Shown here one piece after another: positions 35,622 through 43,760 of a stretch of DNA of 64,000 nt. The position numbers and the translations under genes are program-made. The stretch covers positions 115,051 to 179,050 of the forward strand of contig JAEVEX010000040.1 in NCBI GenBank assembly GCA_016842085.1, read 5' to 3'. The notes beneath the pieces were generated by a model that worked only from the letters and a program-made list of their open reading frames with translations, ran no database searches and was not told the origin of the DNA. The DNA is from Candidatus Thermoflexus tengchongensis (GTDB lineage: Bacteria; Chloroflexota; Anaerolineae; Thermoflexales; Thermoflexaceae). Position 1 is the first letter of the stretch, and every line of letters starts with the position of its first letter.

Positions 35622-36644
35622 TCACCGGAGCCGCATCTCGCTGGAATGTCCGGGGAAGACTTTCGCCTGAGGATTGATGTAAGTGGCGGCGTAGTTGACG
35701 GCCGTCGCCGCCTGGGCGAAGCCGATGACGATCAGGTTCAGCGGCTCCACCCCCTCCGGTGCCGTGATGTCCCCGGCCGCGTAAACGCCGGGCAGGTTGG
35801 TCTCCATCCGGGCGTTCACTTTAATGTAACGATTCCCCACCGTCTCCAGACCCCAGCTTTTGATCGGCCCGAGATCCGCCTTGAAGCCCAGGCTCATGAT
35901 GATCGCATCCACGGGGATGACGGTCTCCTCCCCCGTCCGGTTGTTGAAGATCACCGCCTCGCGGATGTAGCCATCCGGCCCGGGGTGGACCGCCTTCAAT
36001 TCGTGGAAAAGACGGATATCGATGTTCGACCGCATCAGCTCCGCGACGCTGCCCGGATGGGCGCGGAACTGATCCCGGCGATGGATCAGCGTGATATGCG
36101 CGGCGAAATCCCGGAGGTTCAACGCCCAGTCCACCGCCGTATCGCCTCCGCCCACGATGAGCAATCGCTTGTTGCGGAAGGGCCGCCGCTCAGTGACCAC
36201 GTAATACAGCCCCCGCCCCTCATACTGATCGATCTCCGGCTTGCCGATCCGGTTGGGTTGGAAGGCCCCGATGCCCGCAGCGATCAGCACCGCCCGCGAT
36301 GAATACGCCGACCGGTCGGTCTCCACAATCCACAGCGTGTCTTCCCGTCGTAACGAGAGGGCGCGCTCGCCCAGACAGAAGATCGGGTTAAACGTGGAGG
36401 CCTGTTCGACGAGGAGGCGCACCAGATCCTTCGCCAGGATCTTGGGGTGCCCGGGGACGTCGTAAATGAACTTCTCCGGGTAAAGGACGGCCAGCTGCCC
36501 CCCCGGCTGGGGAAGCGCATCGATGATCCGGACGCTGAGCCCGCGCAGGCCAGCGTAGAAGGCGCCGAACAACCCGGTAGGTCCCGCCCCAATGATCGTC
36601 AGATCCACCGGCTCCTCATTCCCGCGAATGGAGGCAGAAGTCAT
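35622..36644 (-). CDS. Ferredoxin--NADP(+) reductase, thioredoxin-reductase-like
   Basis: 340 residues. The FAD-binding motif is LTIIGAGPTGLFGAFYAGLRG near the N-terminus, with DALPQPGGQLAVLYPEKFIYDVPG. The NAD(P) motif is LLIVGGGDTAVDWALNL with HRRDQFRAH, and the second FAD motif is NLPGVYAAGDITAPEG. The CxxC of thioredoxin reductases is absent, which places it with the TrxR-like ferredoxin/flavodoxin-NADP reductases (YumC type). It would exchange electrons between NADPH and ferredoxin. GAGGAGG sits five bases before ATG. Confidence 0.9.
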   Translation of the reverse strand: MTSASIRGNEEPVDLTIIGAGPTGLFGAFYAGLRGLSVRIIDALPQPGGQLAVLYPEKFIYDVPGHPKILAKDLVRLLVEQASTFNPIFCLGERALSLRREDTLWIVETDRSAYSSRAVLIAAGIGAFQPNRIGKPEIDQYEGRGLYYVVTERRPFRNKRLLIVGGGDTAVDWALNLRDFAAHITLIHRRDQFRAHPGSVAELMRSNIDIRLFHELKAVHPGPDGYIREAVIFNNRTGEETVIPVDAIIMSLGFKADLGPIKSWGLETVGNRYIKVNARMETNLPGVYAAGDITAPEGVEPLNLIVIGFAQAATAVNYAATYINPQAKVFPGHSSEMRLR

Positions 36645-37024
36645 CCTTTCCTCCTCGAGGAGAGAATCCGTAAGGCGATTTGTATTATAACCTCAGGCCC
36701 AAAGTAGCTGGCCGGGGGCTTCGCCCAGTGATCAGGACTTACGCCGTTGGGCTCCCATTCGGAGCGATGGGATGGGCCCCGAAGCACCTGGGAGGAGACC
36801 CACAGCGTAGCTCCCACCGTTTATGAATTATGAATTCAAATACGAGCTGCCTGGATCCCTGGAGGGATAGATGCTCCTTTCCCGCGATCCAGAAGGCTAT
36901 GGAGTGGGGGCGATCGCCCTCGACCGTCGGCCCTTCGGCCCTCCGCGAAGTTCCGCCCGAATGGCGATTCTGCGTATAATTAATGATTTAAAAAGGGCCA
37001 TTAACCCGCTGAGGACCGGATAGG
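36645..37024. other. Divergent intergenic region with repeat and possible promoter
   Basis: 380 nt between divergent genes. A dispersed repeat copy lies at 36734-36830 (GGACTTACGCCGTTGGGCTC at its start, CACAGCGTAGCTCCC toward its end). A TATAAT at 36975-36980 lies 45 nt upstream of the kinase gene, with only a weak -35 (TTCCGC, 18 bp away). On the minus strand a TATAAT lies upstream of the reductase gene. Confidence 0.4.
36734..36830. repeat. Dispersed intergenic repeat, copy 6
   Basis: Shares its 5' 20 bases, GGACTTACGCCGTTGGGCTC, with copy 3 apart from a single change. Its distal end CACAGCGTAGCTCCC is an imperfect inverted repeat of the 5' end. It lies 90 bp upstream of the minus-strand start at 36644. 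Confidence 0.5.
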
Positions 37025-39163
37025 ATGGCGACGGAGATCGAAGGGCTCCTCCAGCGTCTCAAAGCGGCGGGGGATCGGCTGGCGAGCCTTCCCCCGGAGA
37101 CCCCTTCCCCGGAGTGTCTGCGACGCATCGGGGAGGAGGCCCTTCGGTTGCTGGCTCTGGAGGAAGCCGCCACCGCCATCCTGTTTTCCTATGATCCGGA
37201 CCAGCACAGCCTGGATCCGGCCTCCCGGATCGCTGTGGGGGAAGTCGAAGGATTAACAGGCCCGGACTGGCCACGACCGGACGGGATGGCCGCTCGGGCC
37301 CTGGCCCGGGGCCGGCGGATCCTCTCATGGGAAGAGCCAGACATGCCGATCCACCCGGCCAAGCAGGCGGCAGGGGCCCGGATGGTCGGATGCTGGCCAT
37401 TGCTCGCCGCTGGAGAACCGGTCGGGGTGCTCTACCTCTCCTGTCAGGAGGAGCGATCCTTCACCGCCCTCGAGCTGGAGGCCATGGAGCTCTTCACACG
37501 CATGGCCGCCCTGCTGCTCCGGCGCACGCAGGTTATGGAACGGCTTCAGCAGAGTCTTCATCGGGCGACGCGGGAGCTGGATGAGCTGCGCCGGATGGAT
37601 CACCTCCTGAGCGCCCGGGCTGATCCCCAGGAGATTCTGGAAGCGATCCTGCGGATCGCGCTGGAGCTGACCGGGGCCCGCTTCGGCACGCTCCGGCTGG
37701 TGGATCGCCAGCGCCAGCGCCTGGTGCTGGGAGCACTGATCGGCCGCCCGCTCCTTCCGAACATCGCCTCCGAGCTGGCGCTGGACGAAACCAGCATTGT
37801 GGGATGGGTGGCCGTGCATCGCCGCTCGCTGCGCATCGATGATCTCCACGCCTCCCCATGGGCTTCGATCTATCGGCCCTGGCTGGCCGGCCACGAGATC
37901 CGATCGGAGCTCGCGGTCCCTCTGATCGGCGCCGGCGGTGAGGTGGAAGGCGTGCTGAATCTGGAGAGCCCGGAACCGGGCGCGTTCACGGAAGGGGACC
38001 AGCGGTTGCTGGAGATGCTGGCCGCCCGTGCGGTGATTGCGCTCCAGGAAATGCGATTGCTGCGGGGTATGCAGGAAATCACCGGCCAGCTGCTCCATGG
38101 CGGCCGGGAGGCGCTCTTCGCCCGGGCCGTCGCCCTGGCCTGCGAGCTGATCCAGGCTTCCGATGGGGCGATCTGGCTGATCCCACCCGCCGGGCCCCCG
38201 AACCTGGCTTTCGCCACTCACCCGGCAATGGCTGGAACCGCGGGGCTGGCGGAAGCCGTGAGCCGATCCCGTCGGCCCCTTTCCTTCGAGTCGGGCGGAT
38301 GGGCCCTGGCAGTCCCTATGCTGGAACCGAATGGAACGGTCTGCGGCGTCTTCGTTGTGCATTCCTCTCAACCCCGCACCTTCACGGAGCGGGACCAGCG
38401 ATTGCTGATCATCCTGGCCAACCATGCCGCCCTGGCCGTGCAGCTGACCGAGCACGTTCAGGCCCTCCAGGCAGCCCGCGAACGTCAGGCGATCACGGAG
38501 GCCTTCGCCGCGGTGGGCGACATCGCGGCCAACCTGCTTCATCGCCTGACCAACCATATCGGCCTGATCCCGGTCCGCCTGGAAGGACTCCAGGAGAAGC
38601 GGCCGGATCTCTTCCAGGACCCTTATCTGGCTTCCGTGTTCCAGGAGATCGAGAGCCGTGCCCGGGCCGCCCTGGACGCCGTCCGGGAGGCGATGGTTTA
38701 TCTGCGGCCCATGGCCCCCCGCCCCGTCTCCCCTTCTTCCTGCCTGGAGATGGCCCTGCGGGACCTCCGGATCCCACCCGGCATCCAGCTGGAGATCGTG
38801 GGCATGGAGGATCTTCCCCCAGTGATGGCAGGGGAGCCGCAACTGGCCCTGGTGTTCTTCAATCTCCTGGAAAATGCGGTGGAAGCGCTGGGGGAAAGCG
38901 GATGGATCCGGGTGGAAGGCATCGCCGGGCCAGACGAGGTGATCTTCATCGTGCGGGACAACGGGCCGGGGATCCCTCTGGAGCTCCAGGATCGGATTTT
39001 CGAGCTGGATTTCTCCACCAAGCGATCGCCCAAGAAGCTGGGCTTCGGTTTATGGTGGGTAAAGATGCTGGTCCAGCGGTTCGGCGGGGAGATCCGGGTG
39101 GAAAGCGCTCCCGGCCATGGCACCGCCTTCCACGTGCGATTGCCCCGCGCTCCGGATCGCTGA
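37025..39163 (+). CDS. GAF-domain sensor histidine kinase
   Basis: 712 residues with no membrane segment, so a cytosolic sensor. Three GAF-like regions are visible: about 25-170, 195-345 (ILEAILRIALELTGARFGTLRLVD.. GVLNLESPEPGAF) and 355-480 (ALACELIQASDGAIWLIPP..). A dimerisation segment has a candidate phospho-His506 in LLHRLTNHIG. The HATPase domain has N613 (NLLENAVEAL), D645 (DNGPGIPLELQDRIF) and GFGLWWVKMLVQRFGG. The His box departs from the common HExxN pattern. A response regulator gene follows 186 nt downstream. Confidence 0.92.
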   Translation: MATEIEGLLQRLKAAGDRLASLPPETPSPECLRRIGEEALRLLALEEAATAILFSYDPDQHSLDPASRIAVGEVEGLTGPDWPRPDGMAARALARGRRILSWEEPDMPIHPAKQAAGARMVGCWPLLAAGEPVGVLYLSCQEERSFTALELEAMELFTRMAALLLRRTQVMERLQQSLHRATRELDELRRMDHLLSARADPQEILEAILRIALELTGARFGTLRLVDRQRQRLVLGALIGRPLLPNIASELALDETSIVGWVAVHRRSLRIDDLHASPWASIYRPWLAGHEIRSELAVPLIGAGGEVEGVLNLESPEPGAFTEGDQRLLEMLAARAVIALQEMRLLRGMQEITGQLLHGGREALFARAVALACELIQASDGAIWLIPPAGPPNLAFATHPAMAGTAGLAEAVSRSRRPLSFESGGWALAVPMLEPNGTVCGVFVVHSSQPRTFTERDQRLLIILANHAALAVQLTEHVQALQAARERQAITEAFAAVGDIAANLLHRLTNHIGLIPVRLEGLQEKRPDLFQDPYLASVFQEIESRARAALDAVREAMVYLRPMAPRPVSPSSCLEMALRDLRIPPGIQLEIVGMEDLPPVMAGEPQLALVFFNLLENAVEALGESGWIRVEGIAGPDEVIFIVRDNGPGIPLELQDRIFELDFSTKRSPKKLGFGLWWVKMLVQRFGGEIRVESAPGHGTAFHVRLPRAPDR

Positions 39164-39349
39164 GGATCGTGCCTGGTTCGGCGATGCGCTCAGGGCATGA
39201 GTTGCCTGGGCCTTCAAGGGGGACGGATCGCCTCCCTCTCCCCTTTCCACGGCCTGAAGGGCTGGCAGAGGGGAAGAAAAATCCTTCGGAGCTGGGGTTG
39301 CCTTCGACGATCTCTAACCCTGAAAATCCCCCACGAGGAAGGGGTCAAG

Positions 39350-40495
39350 ATGGTCGCATCCTTTCCAGCGGCTTTTCCGATCGGAAAACGGGTGCTGATC
39401 GTGGAAGACGACGCAGCCTGGCGGAAGCTCCTCGCCGAGGTGTTCGAGGATCTGGGCTTCACCGTGGATAGCGTCGCGGACGCGCGGGCCGCCATCGCAA
39501 TGCTGCGCGAACGAACTTACACCCTGGCGGTGGTGGATGTTTCTCTGGATCCCGAGGACCACCGCAATCGCGGCGGTTTCCAGGTGCTGGACGCCCTGGC
39601 GGCCCATGAGCCGCCCATTCCCGCTATCGCCTTAACGGGCTATGCGACGGTGGAAATGGCGGTGGAGGCCCTGACCCGCCATCGGGCCGCGGATTTCCTG
39701 CGGAAGGAAACGTTCCAGCGCCGGGCTTTTATGGAAGTTGTCGCCCGCCTGCTCCAGCAGGAGCGGGCCTCGCCCGGACGCCCTCCGGCGACTTCCCTCC
39801 CCGCTCGCCCACGAGCCTCCCCGGCAGGCCCGCGGGTGCTGGTGGTGGAGGATGACCCGGGCTGGCAGGACCTCTATCAGGAGCTCCTCACCGAGCTGGG
39901 CCTATCGTGCGAGACCGCGCCGTCCTATGCAGAGGCGCTGGCATGGCTCGAACGGGAGAGCTTTGCCATGCTGATCGTCGACCTGCAACTGGCCAGCTCC
40001 ATGAACCCCTTCGGAAATCGGGACGGCCTCCGGCTGTTGCAGATCGCCCGGCGGCGCGGGCTTCCGACGATTGCGGTAAGCGCCACGGCCTCTGCGGATG
40101 AGGTGGAAATGGCCTATCAGAGCCTGGGGGTTTTCGCTTTCTTTGACAAGGCGGCGTTCAACCGGCGGACCTTCCTGCAGTTCGTCCAGCAGGCCCTGAG
40201 CAGCCGCCCGACTTCCTCGACGCCCCATCCGGTGAAGGGCCTCTCACCGGAAGACCAGGCCGCCCTGGCCTCTCTGACACCCCGGGAGCGAGAGGTACTG
40301 CGCTGGATGGCCCACGGGCTGACCAACCGGGAGATCGCGGAGCGGCTGGTGGTCTCTCCGAACACGGTGAAGAAGCAGGTCGACAGCATCCTGAGCAAGC
40401 TGGGCGTCCACACCCGCGCCGCTGCGGTGCGCAAGGCCATCCTAGGCGGACTGCTGGAAGATTCTCCAGGTGATCCCCATGCCTCGCTTCAGTGA
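39350..40495 (+). CDS. Response regulator with two receiver domains and LuxR-type HTH
   Basis: 381 residues. REC1 (about 10-130) has acidic pair EDD, phospho-acceptor Asp63 in VVDVSLDPE, and ALTGYAT/FLRKE with the conserved Thr and Lys. REC2 (about 160-290) has VVEDDPG, Asp211 in IVDLQLAS, AVSATAS and FDKAA. Both receivers carry an unusually long loop after the Asp (HRNRGG, SMNPFGNRDG). The C-terminal domain LTPREREVLRWMAHGLTNREIAERLVVSPNTVKKQVDSILSKL is a LuxR/NarL-type DNA-binding unit. The start at 39350 is favoured by GGAAGGGG; the open frame continues upstream without coding character. It is the probable partner of the adjacent kinase. Confidence 0.92.
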   Translation: MVASFPAAFPIGKRVLIVEDDAAWRKLLAEVFEDLGFTVDSVADARAAIAMLRERTYTLAVVDVSLDPEDHRNRGGFQVLDALAAHEPPIPAIALTGYATVEMAVEALTRHRAADFLRKETFQRRAFMEVVARLLQQERASPGRPPATSLPARPRASPAGPRVLVVEDDPGWQDLYQELLTELGLSCETAPSYAEALAWLERESFAMLIVDLQLASSMNPFGNRDGLRLLQIARRRGLPTIAVSATASADEVEMAYQSLGVFAFFDKAAFNRRTFLQFVQQALSSRPTSSTPHPVKGLSPEDQAALASLTPREREVLRWMAHGLTNREIAERLVVSPNTVKKQVDSILSKLGVHTRAAAVRKAILGGLLEDSPGDPHASLQ

Positions 40496-40548
40496 TCAGA
40501 GCCATCGAGATATGATAAAATTCGTTTAGAATCCATCGAGGGCTCCGA

Positions 40549-41919
40549 ATGGCGTTCACGGTCACCGATTTCCACGATCTGGTACGGTTGCTGGAACAGC
40601 ATGAGGAGTGGAGGAAGGAGCTGCGCCGCCTGCTCCTGACGGATGAGTTATTGAATCTTCCGGATACAGTCCAGGAGCTCCGGAAGGAGGTGAACCGTCG
40701 CTTCGCCGAGCTGGCCCGTTCGATCCGCGACCTGAGCAAAACATTCACCGCCCATCGCCAGGAGTTCCTGGCCCACCAGGCGCAGACTGAGGCCCGCTTC
40801 GCCGAGCTCAGCGCCGAAGTCCGGGCCCTGGCCGAAGCCCAGCGGCGACACTACGAGGAGTTCACCGCCCAGCGTGCCGAAACCGATCGCCGCTTCGCCG
40901 AACTGGCCGAAGCCCAACGGCGCACGGAGGAAACCCTCAACCGCTTGGCCGAGGCCTTCACCACCCACCGCCAGGAGTTCCTGGAATACCGGACGGAGAC
41001 CGATCGCCGCTTCGCTGAGCTGGCGGAAGCCCAGCGGCGACATTACGAGGAGTTCATCGCCCACCGCGCCGAAACCGACCGCCGCTTCGCCGAGCTCAGC
41101 GCCGAGGTCCGGGCCCTGGCCGAGGCCCAGCGCCGCACCGAAGAATCCCTAGTCGCCCACCGCGCCGAAACCGACCGCCGCTTCGCCGAGCTCAGCGCCG
41201 AAGTCCGGGCCCTGGCCGAGGCCCAGCGCCGCACCGAAGAATCCCTAGTCGCCCACCGCGCCGAAACCGACCGCCGCTTCGCCGAGCTCAGCGCCGAAGT
41301 CCGGGCCCTGGCCGAGGCCCAGCGCCGCACCGAAGAATCCCTAGTCGCCCACCGCGCCGAAACCGACCGCCGCTTCGCCGAGCTCAGCGCCGAGGTCCGG
41401 GCCCTGGCCGAGGCCCAGCGCCGCACTGAAGAGATCATACAGCAGATCCTCCTGCGTCAGGAGCAGTTCCAGCGCACCCTGGATCGATTCGGGCAGACGA
41501 TCGGGGTGACGGTGGAAGGACAGATGGTGGAAGCGCTGCAGCGCTATCTGCGGGAGCGCGGCTATGTCCTCCTGGAGCCCATCACCACCCTGTCCATCGA
41601 TCAGATAGGAGAGCTGGATGGGGTTGCACGGGTCCGCGGGCCGGATGGGAACGAGGCCTGGGTGCTCGTCTCGGTGAAAGCCCGCGTCAGCCCCCGCGCG
41701 GTCCACGAGTTCGTGGAGCTGTTACGAAATGCGAGGGTGCTGCAGGCCCTGCAGGCTTATGGCATATGGGGGACGGTGCTGCCCATGATCTTCGGCGTGA
41801 CCCTTGACCGTCGTGCCCTGGAGATCGCCCGGGAGACCCGGGTGGGTCTTCTGTTGCAGGCCCAGGGGGAGCTGATCGCTCCCCAGGCCTGGATCCTGGA
41901 GGCACCCGGGCAATCTTGA
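40549..41919 (+). CDS. Coiled-coil repeat protein with C-terminal PD-(D/E)XK-like domain
   Basis: 456 residues. Residues about 40-300 are a long alpha-helical coiled coil of RRFAEL / EAQRRTEE-type repeats. Four consecutive 32-residue units (HRAETDRRFAELSAEVRALA..) are almost identical at protein and DNA level. The C-terminal 150 residues (VEGQMVEALQRYLRERGYVLLEPI..GELDGVARV..WVLVSVKARVSPRAVHEFVELL) resemble the nuclease-fold domain seen in DUF3782-like thermophile proteins. The acidic residue usually in the E-x-K half-motif is Ser (SVK), so activity is doubtful. It starts at ATG 40549 with GAGGG upstream and is preceded closely by the response regulator. Confidence 0.75.
   Translation: MAFTVTDFHDLVRLLEQHEEWRKELRRLLLTDELLNLPDTVQELRKEVNRRFAELARSIRDLSKTFTAHRQEFLAHQAQTEARFAELSAEVRALAEAQRRHYEEFTAQRAETDRRFAELAEAQRRTEETLNRLAEAFTTHRQEFLEYRTETDRRFAELAEAQRRHYEEFIAHRAETDRRFAELSAEVRALAEAQRRTEESLVAHRAETDRRFAELSAEVRALAEAQRRTEESLVAHRAETDRRFAELSAEVRALAEAQRRTEESLVAHRAETDRRFAELSAEVRALAEAQRRTEEIIQQILLRQEQFQRTLDRFGQTIGVTVEGQMVEALQRYLRERGYVLLEPITTLSIDQIGELDGVARVRGPDGNEAWVLVSVKARVSPRAVHEFVELLRNARVLQALQAYGIWGTVLPMIFGVTLDRRALEIARETRVGLLLQAQGELIAPQAWILEAPGQS
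41056..41439 (+). repeat. Four tandem 96-bp repeats inside the coiled-coil gene
   Basis: Units begin at 41056, 41152, 41248 and 41344, each encoding 32 residues. They differ by only a few bases, mostly synonymous (GAAGTC or GAGGTC). Further, more diverged, copies lie upstream from about 40765. Such identity points to recent duplication or gene conversion; copy number could vary between strains. Confidence 0.95.
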
Positions 41920-41959
41920 AAGAGTCCTTAGATCCATGGTTATGCCTCCGAATGGCGAA

Positions 41960-42250
41960 GAAGGGGAGAAGTAGGCCGGAACGGCGCCGCCAGAGCGGCG
42001 GGGTCGTGGGCTGAGAGCCCCGCTCGGCGACCGCCGGCTGAAGTTCGCCCCGGAGCTGGAGCGGCGAACCGGAGGGGGATTCCCCGGCATCCGCAGTAGT
42101 CGCTCCCGGAGAGCCCGCCGTTATCCGGGCTGCCCATGGGGACGCTCGACCATGGGCTCATGAGGGGGTCTGGGCCGGATGCGCCCAGGCCAAGCAGGGT
42201 GGTACCGCGGGGGATTCCACGCCCTCGTCCCTGAGAGGGATGAGGGCGTG
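41960..42250 (+). promoter_or_regulatory. T-box leader controlling pheS
   Basis: The conserved T-box sequence AGGGTGGTACCGCGG lies at 42196-42210. Upstream are the other landmarks: a large GC-rich stem I region, an AGTAG-type element (42095-42099) and a CCCGCCGTTA stretch before the antiterminator. A TTC triplet at 42080-42082, on the 3' side of the stem I region, is a plausible phenylalanine specifier; another TTC at 42044-42046 cannot be excluded. A terminator hairpin follows at 42218-42250. Uncharged tRNA-Phe would stabilise the antiterminator and turn on pheS (family knowledge). Confidence 0.92.
42218..42250 (+). terminator. T-box regulated terminator
   Basis: CACGCCCTC (42218-42226) pairs with GAGGGCGTG (42242-42250), with an inner TCCCT/AGGGA extension, followed by ATTGTTTTAT. 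The 5' arm lies directly after the T-box motif, as expected for a mutually exclusive antiterminator. Confidence 0.9.
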
Positions 42251-42300
42251 ATTGTTTTATGGAGAACCCGTGTATATCCTCTCCGGGAGGGAGGAACGGA

Positions 42301-43335
42301 ATGATCACCACCGATGAGCTGGAGCGCTTACAGGAGGAGGCGTTGCGGGCCCTGGAGGCCCTGGACAGCGAGGAGGCGCTCCGGGCCTGGTATGCCGGTT
42401 ATCTGGGGCGGCGGAGCCGGCTGATGGAGACGTTCGCCCAGCTGGGGACGCTGCCGAAAGACCAGCGGCCGATCATCGGGCGCAAGGCCAATGAGGTGAA
42501 AGAAGCCCTTGAGGCGGCCTACGCGGCCCGCCTGGAAGCGATCCGCCAGGCGGCGCTGCGCCGGGAGCTGGAGGCCCCACCCCTGGATGTCACCCTGCCC
42601 GGCCGACCGGTTCGCGCCGGCCGTCTTCACCCGGCCACCCGGACCCTGCGGGAGATCGTGGCCATCTTCGCCGAGATGGGTTTCCAGGTCTTCACCAGCC
42701 GGGATGTGGAGACCGACGAATACAATTTCCAGCTGCTCAATATCCCGCCCCATCACCCGGCCCGGGATATGTGGAGCACCTTCTACACGGACCGGGAGGG
42801 GGTGATCCTGCGCACCCATACCTCGCCGGGCCAGATCCATGCCATGCGGGCCTTCTGTCCGGAGCCGGTGCGGGTGATCCTCCCCGGGATGTGCTACCGC
42901 TATGAGCAGATCACCGCCCGCTCCGAGATCATGTTCCATCAGGTGGAAGGGCTGGCGGTCGGGGAGCGGGTGACCATGAGCGACCTGAAGGGCACGCTGG
43001 CGGACTTCGCCCGCCGGATGTTCGGGCCGGAGCGCCGGATCCGCTTCCGCCCCTCTTATTTCCCCTTCACGGAGCCCAGTGTGGAGGTGGATATCGATTG
43101 CATCCTGTGTGAGGGGCGCGGTTGTCGGGTGTGCAAGTTCACGGGATGGCTGGAGATCGCCGGAGCCGGGATGGTGCACCCGCTGGTGCTGGAGAACGGG
43201 GGCTATGATCCCCGCCGCTTCACCGGATTCGCCTTCGGCATGGGGCCGCAACGGATCACCATGCTCAAACATCGCATCGATGACATTCGATATTTCTGGG
43301 CCAACGATCTGCGCTTCCTGGAGCAATTCGGATGA
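42301..43335 (+). CDS. pheS: Phenylalanyl-tRNA synthetase alpha subunit
   Basis: 344 residues. The N-terminal coiled coil recognises tRNA (about 1-85). The class II core includes RPVRAGRLHPATRTLREIVAIFAEMGFQV, LLNIPPHHPARDMWSTFY, LRTHTSPGQIHAM (motif 2 area), YRYEQITARSEIMFHQVEGLAVG and the motif 3 region GFAFGMGPQRITMLKHRIDDIRYF. The CxxC-type cluster CILCEGRGCRVCKFTGWLEI is typical. GGGAGGGAGG precedes ATG at 42301, downstream of the T-box. The stop overlaps the next start (ATGA). Confidence 0.97.
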   Translation: MITTDELERLQEEALRALEALDSEEALRAWYAGYLGRRSRLMETFAQLGTLPKDQRPIIGRKANEVKEALEAAYAARLEAIRQAALRRELEAPPLDVTLPGRPVRAGRLHPATRTLREIVAIFAEMGFQVFTSRDVETDEYNFQLLNIPPHHPARDMWSTFYTDREGVILRTHTSPGQIHAMRAFCPEPVRVILPGMCYRYEQITARSEIMFHQVEGLAVGERVTMSDLKGTLADFARRMFGPERRIRFRPSYFPFTEPSVEVDIDCILCEGRGCRVCKFTGWLEIAGAGMVHPLVLENGGYDPRRFTGFAFGMGPQRITMLKHRIDDIRYFWANDLRFLEQFG

Positions 43336-43760
43336 AGATCTATCGGGTTTCCCCGGAGGAAAAAGAACAGATCGCCGGGCTCCTGGCCACGGCCCTGGCC
43401 GGGGAGCCTGATGTGGTCTTCGCTTACCTTCATGGGTCCTTCATGGAGGCGGATACCTTTCGGGACATCGACGTGGCGGTCTTTCTGGATCCAGTGCCGA
43501 TGGTGCTCTGGCGCCGCGAGGGCGAGCTGGCGGACCGGCTGGAAAAGGCCCTGCATCGGGCGGGCTTCAAGTTCCCTGTAGATGTCCAGACGCTGAATCG
43601 GGCGCCGCCCGCCTTCCGCGCCGCCGCCATCCGACCCCGGGGGATCCTGTTCTGCCGGGATGAGGATCGGCGATCGGATTTCGAGGCGGCCACGTGGTCT
43701 GAGTATTTCGAGGTCCGCCGCCTGCACGAAGGATACCTGCGGGAGGTTCTCTCTTTATGA
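43332..43760 (+). CDS. MNT-type nucleotidyltransferase (MntA-like antitoxin)
   Basis: 142 residues of the minimal nucleotidyltransferase fold. G35-S36 followed by D45-x-D47 (LHGSFMEADTFRDIDVAVF) forms the metal and nucleotide site, and Asp84 in FPVDVQTLN is the probable third carboxylate. In MntA-HepT systems this protein AMPylates and neutralises the HEPN toxin encoded next to it (family knowledge). Here it overlaps the pheS stop by four bases and overlaps the HEPN gene by four bases, so it is locked into the pheS-pheT operon. Confidence 0.88.
   Translation: MKIYRVSPEEKEQIAGLLATALAGEPDVVFAYLHGSFMEADTFRDIDVAVFLDPVPMVLWRREGELADRLEKALHRAGFKFPVDVQTLNRAPPAFRAAAIRPRGILFCRDEDRRSDFEAATWSEYFEVRRLHEGYLREVLSL

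Noticed and set aside
37325..38842. Minus-strand open frame of 505 codons
   Set aside because: Antisense to the sensor kinase; the translation is typical antisense His/Gln/Arg-rich sequence.
41056..41439. Regular 96-bp repeats considered as a CRISPR array
   Set aside because: The units are contiguous with no unique spacers and are in frame within a coding sequence.
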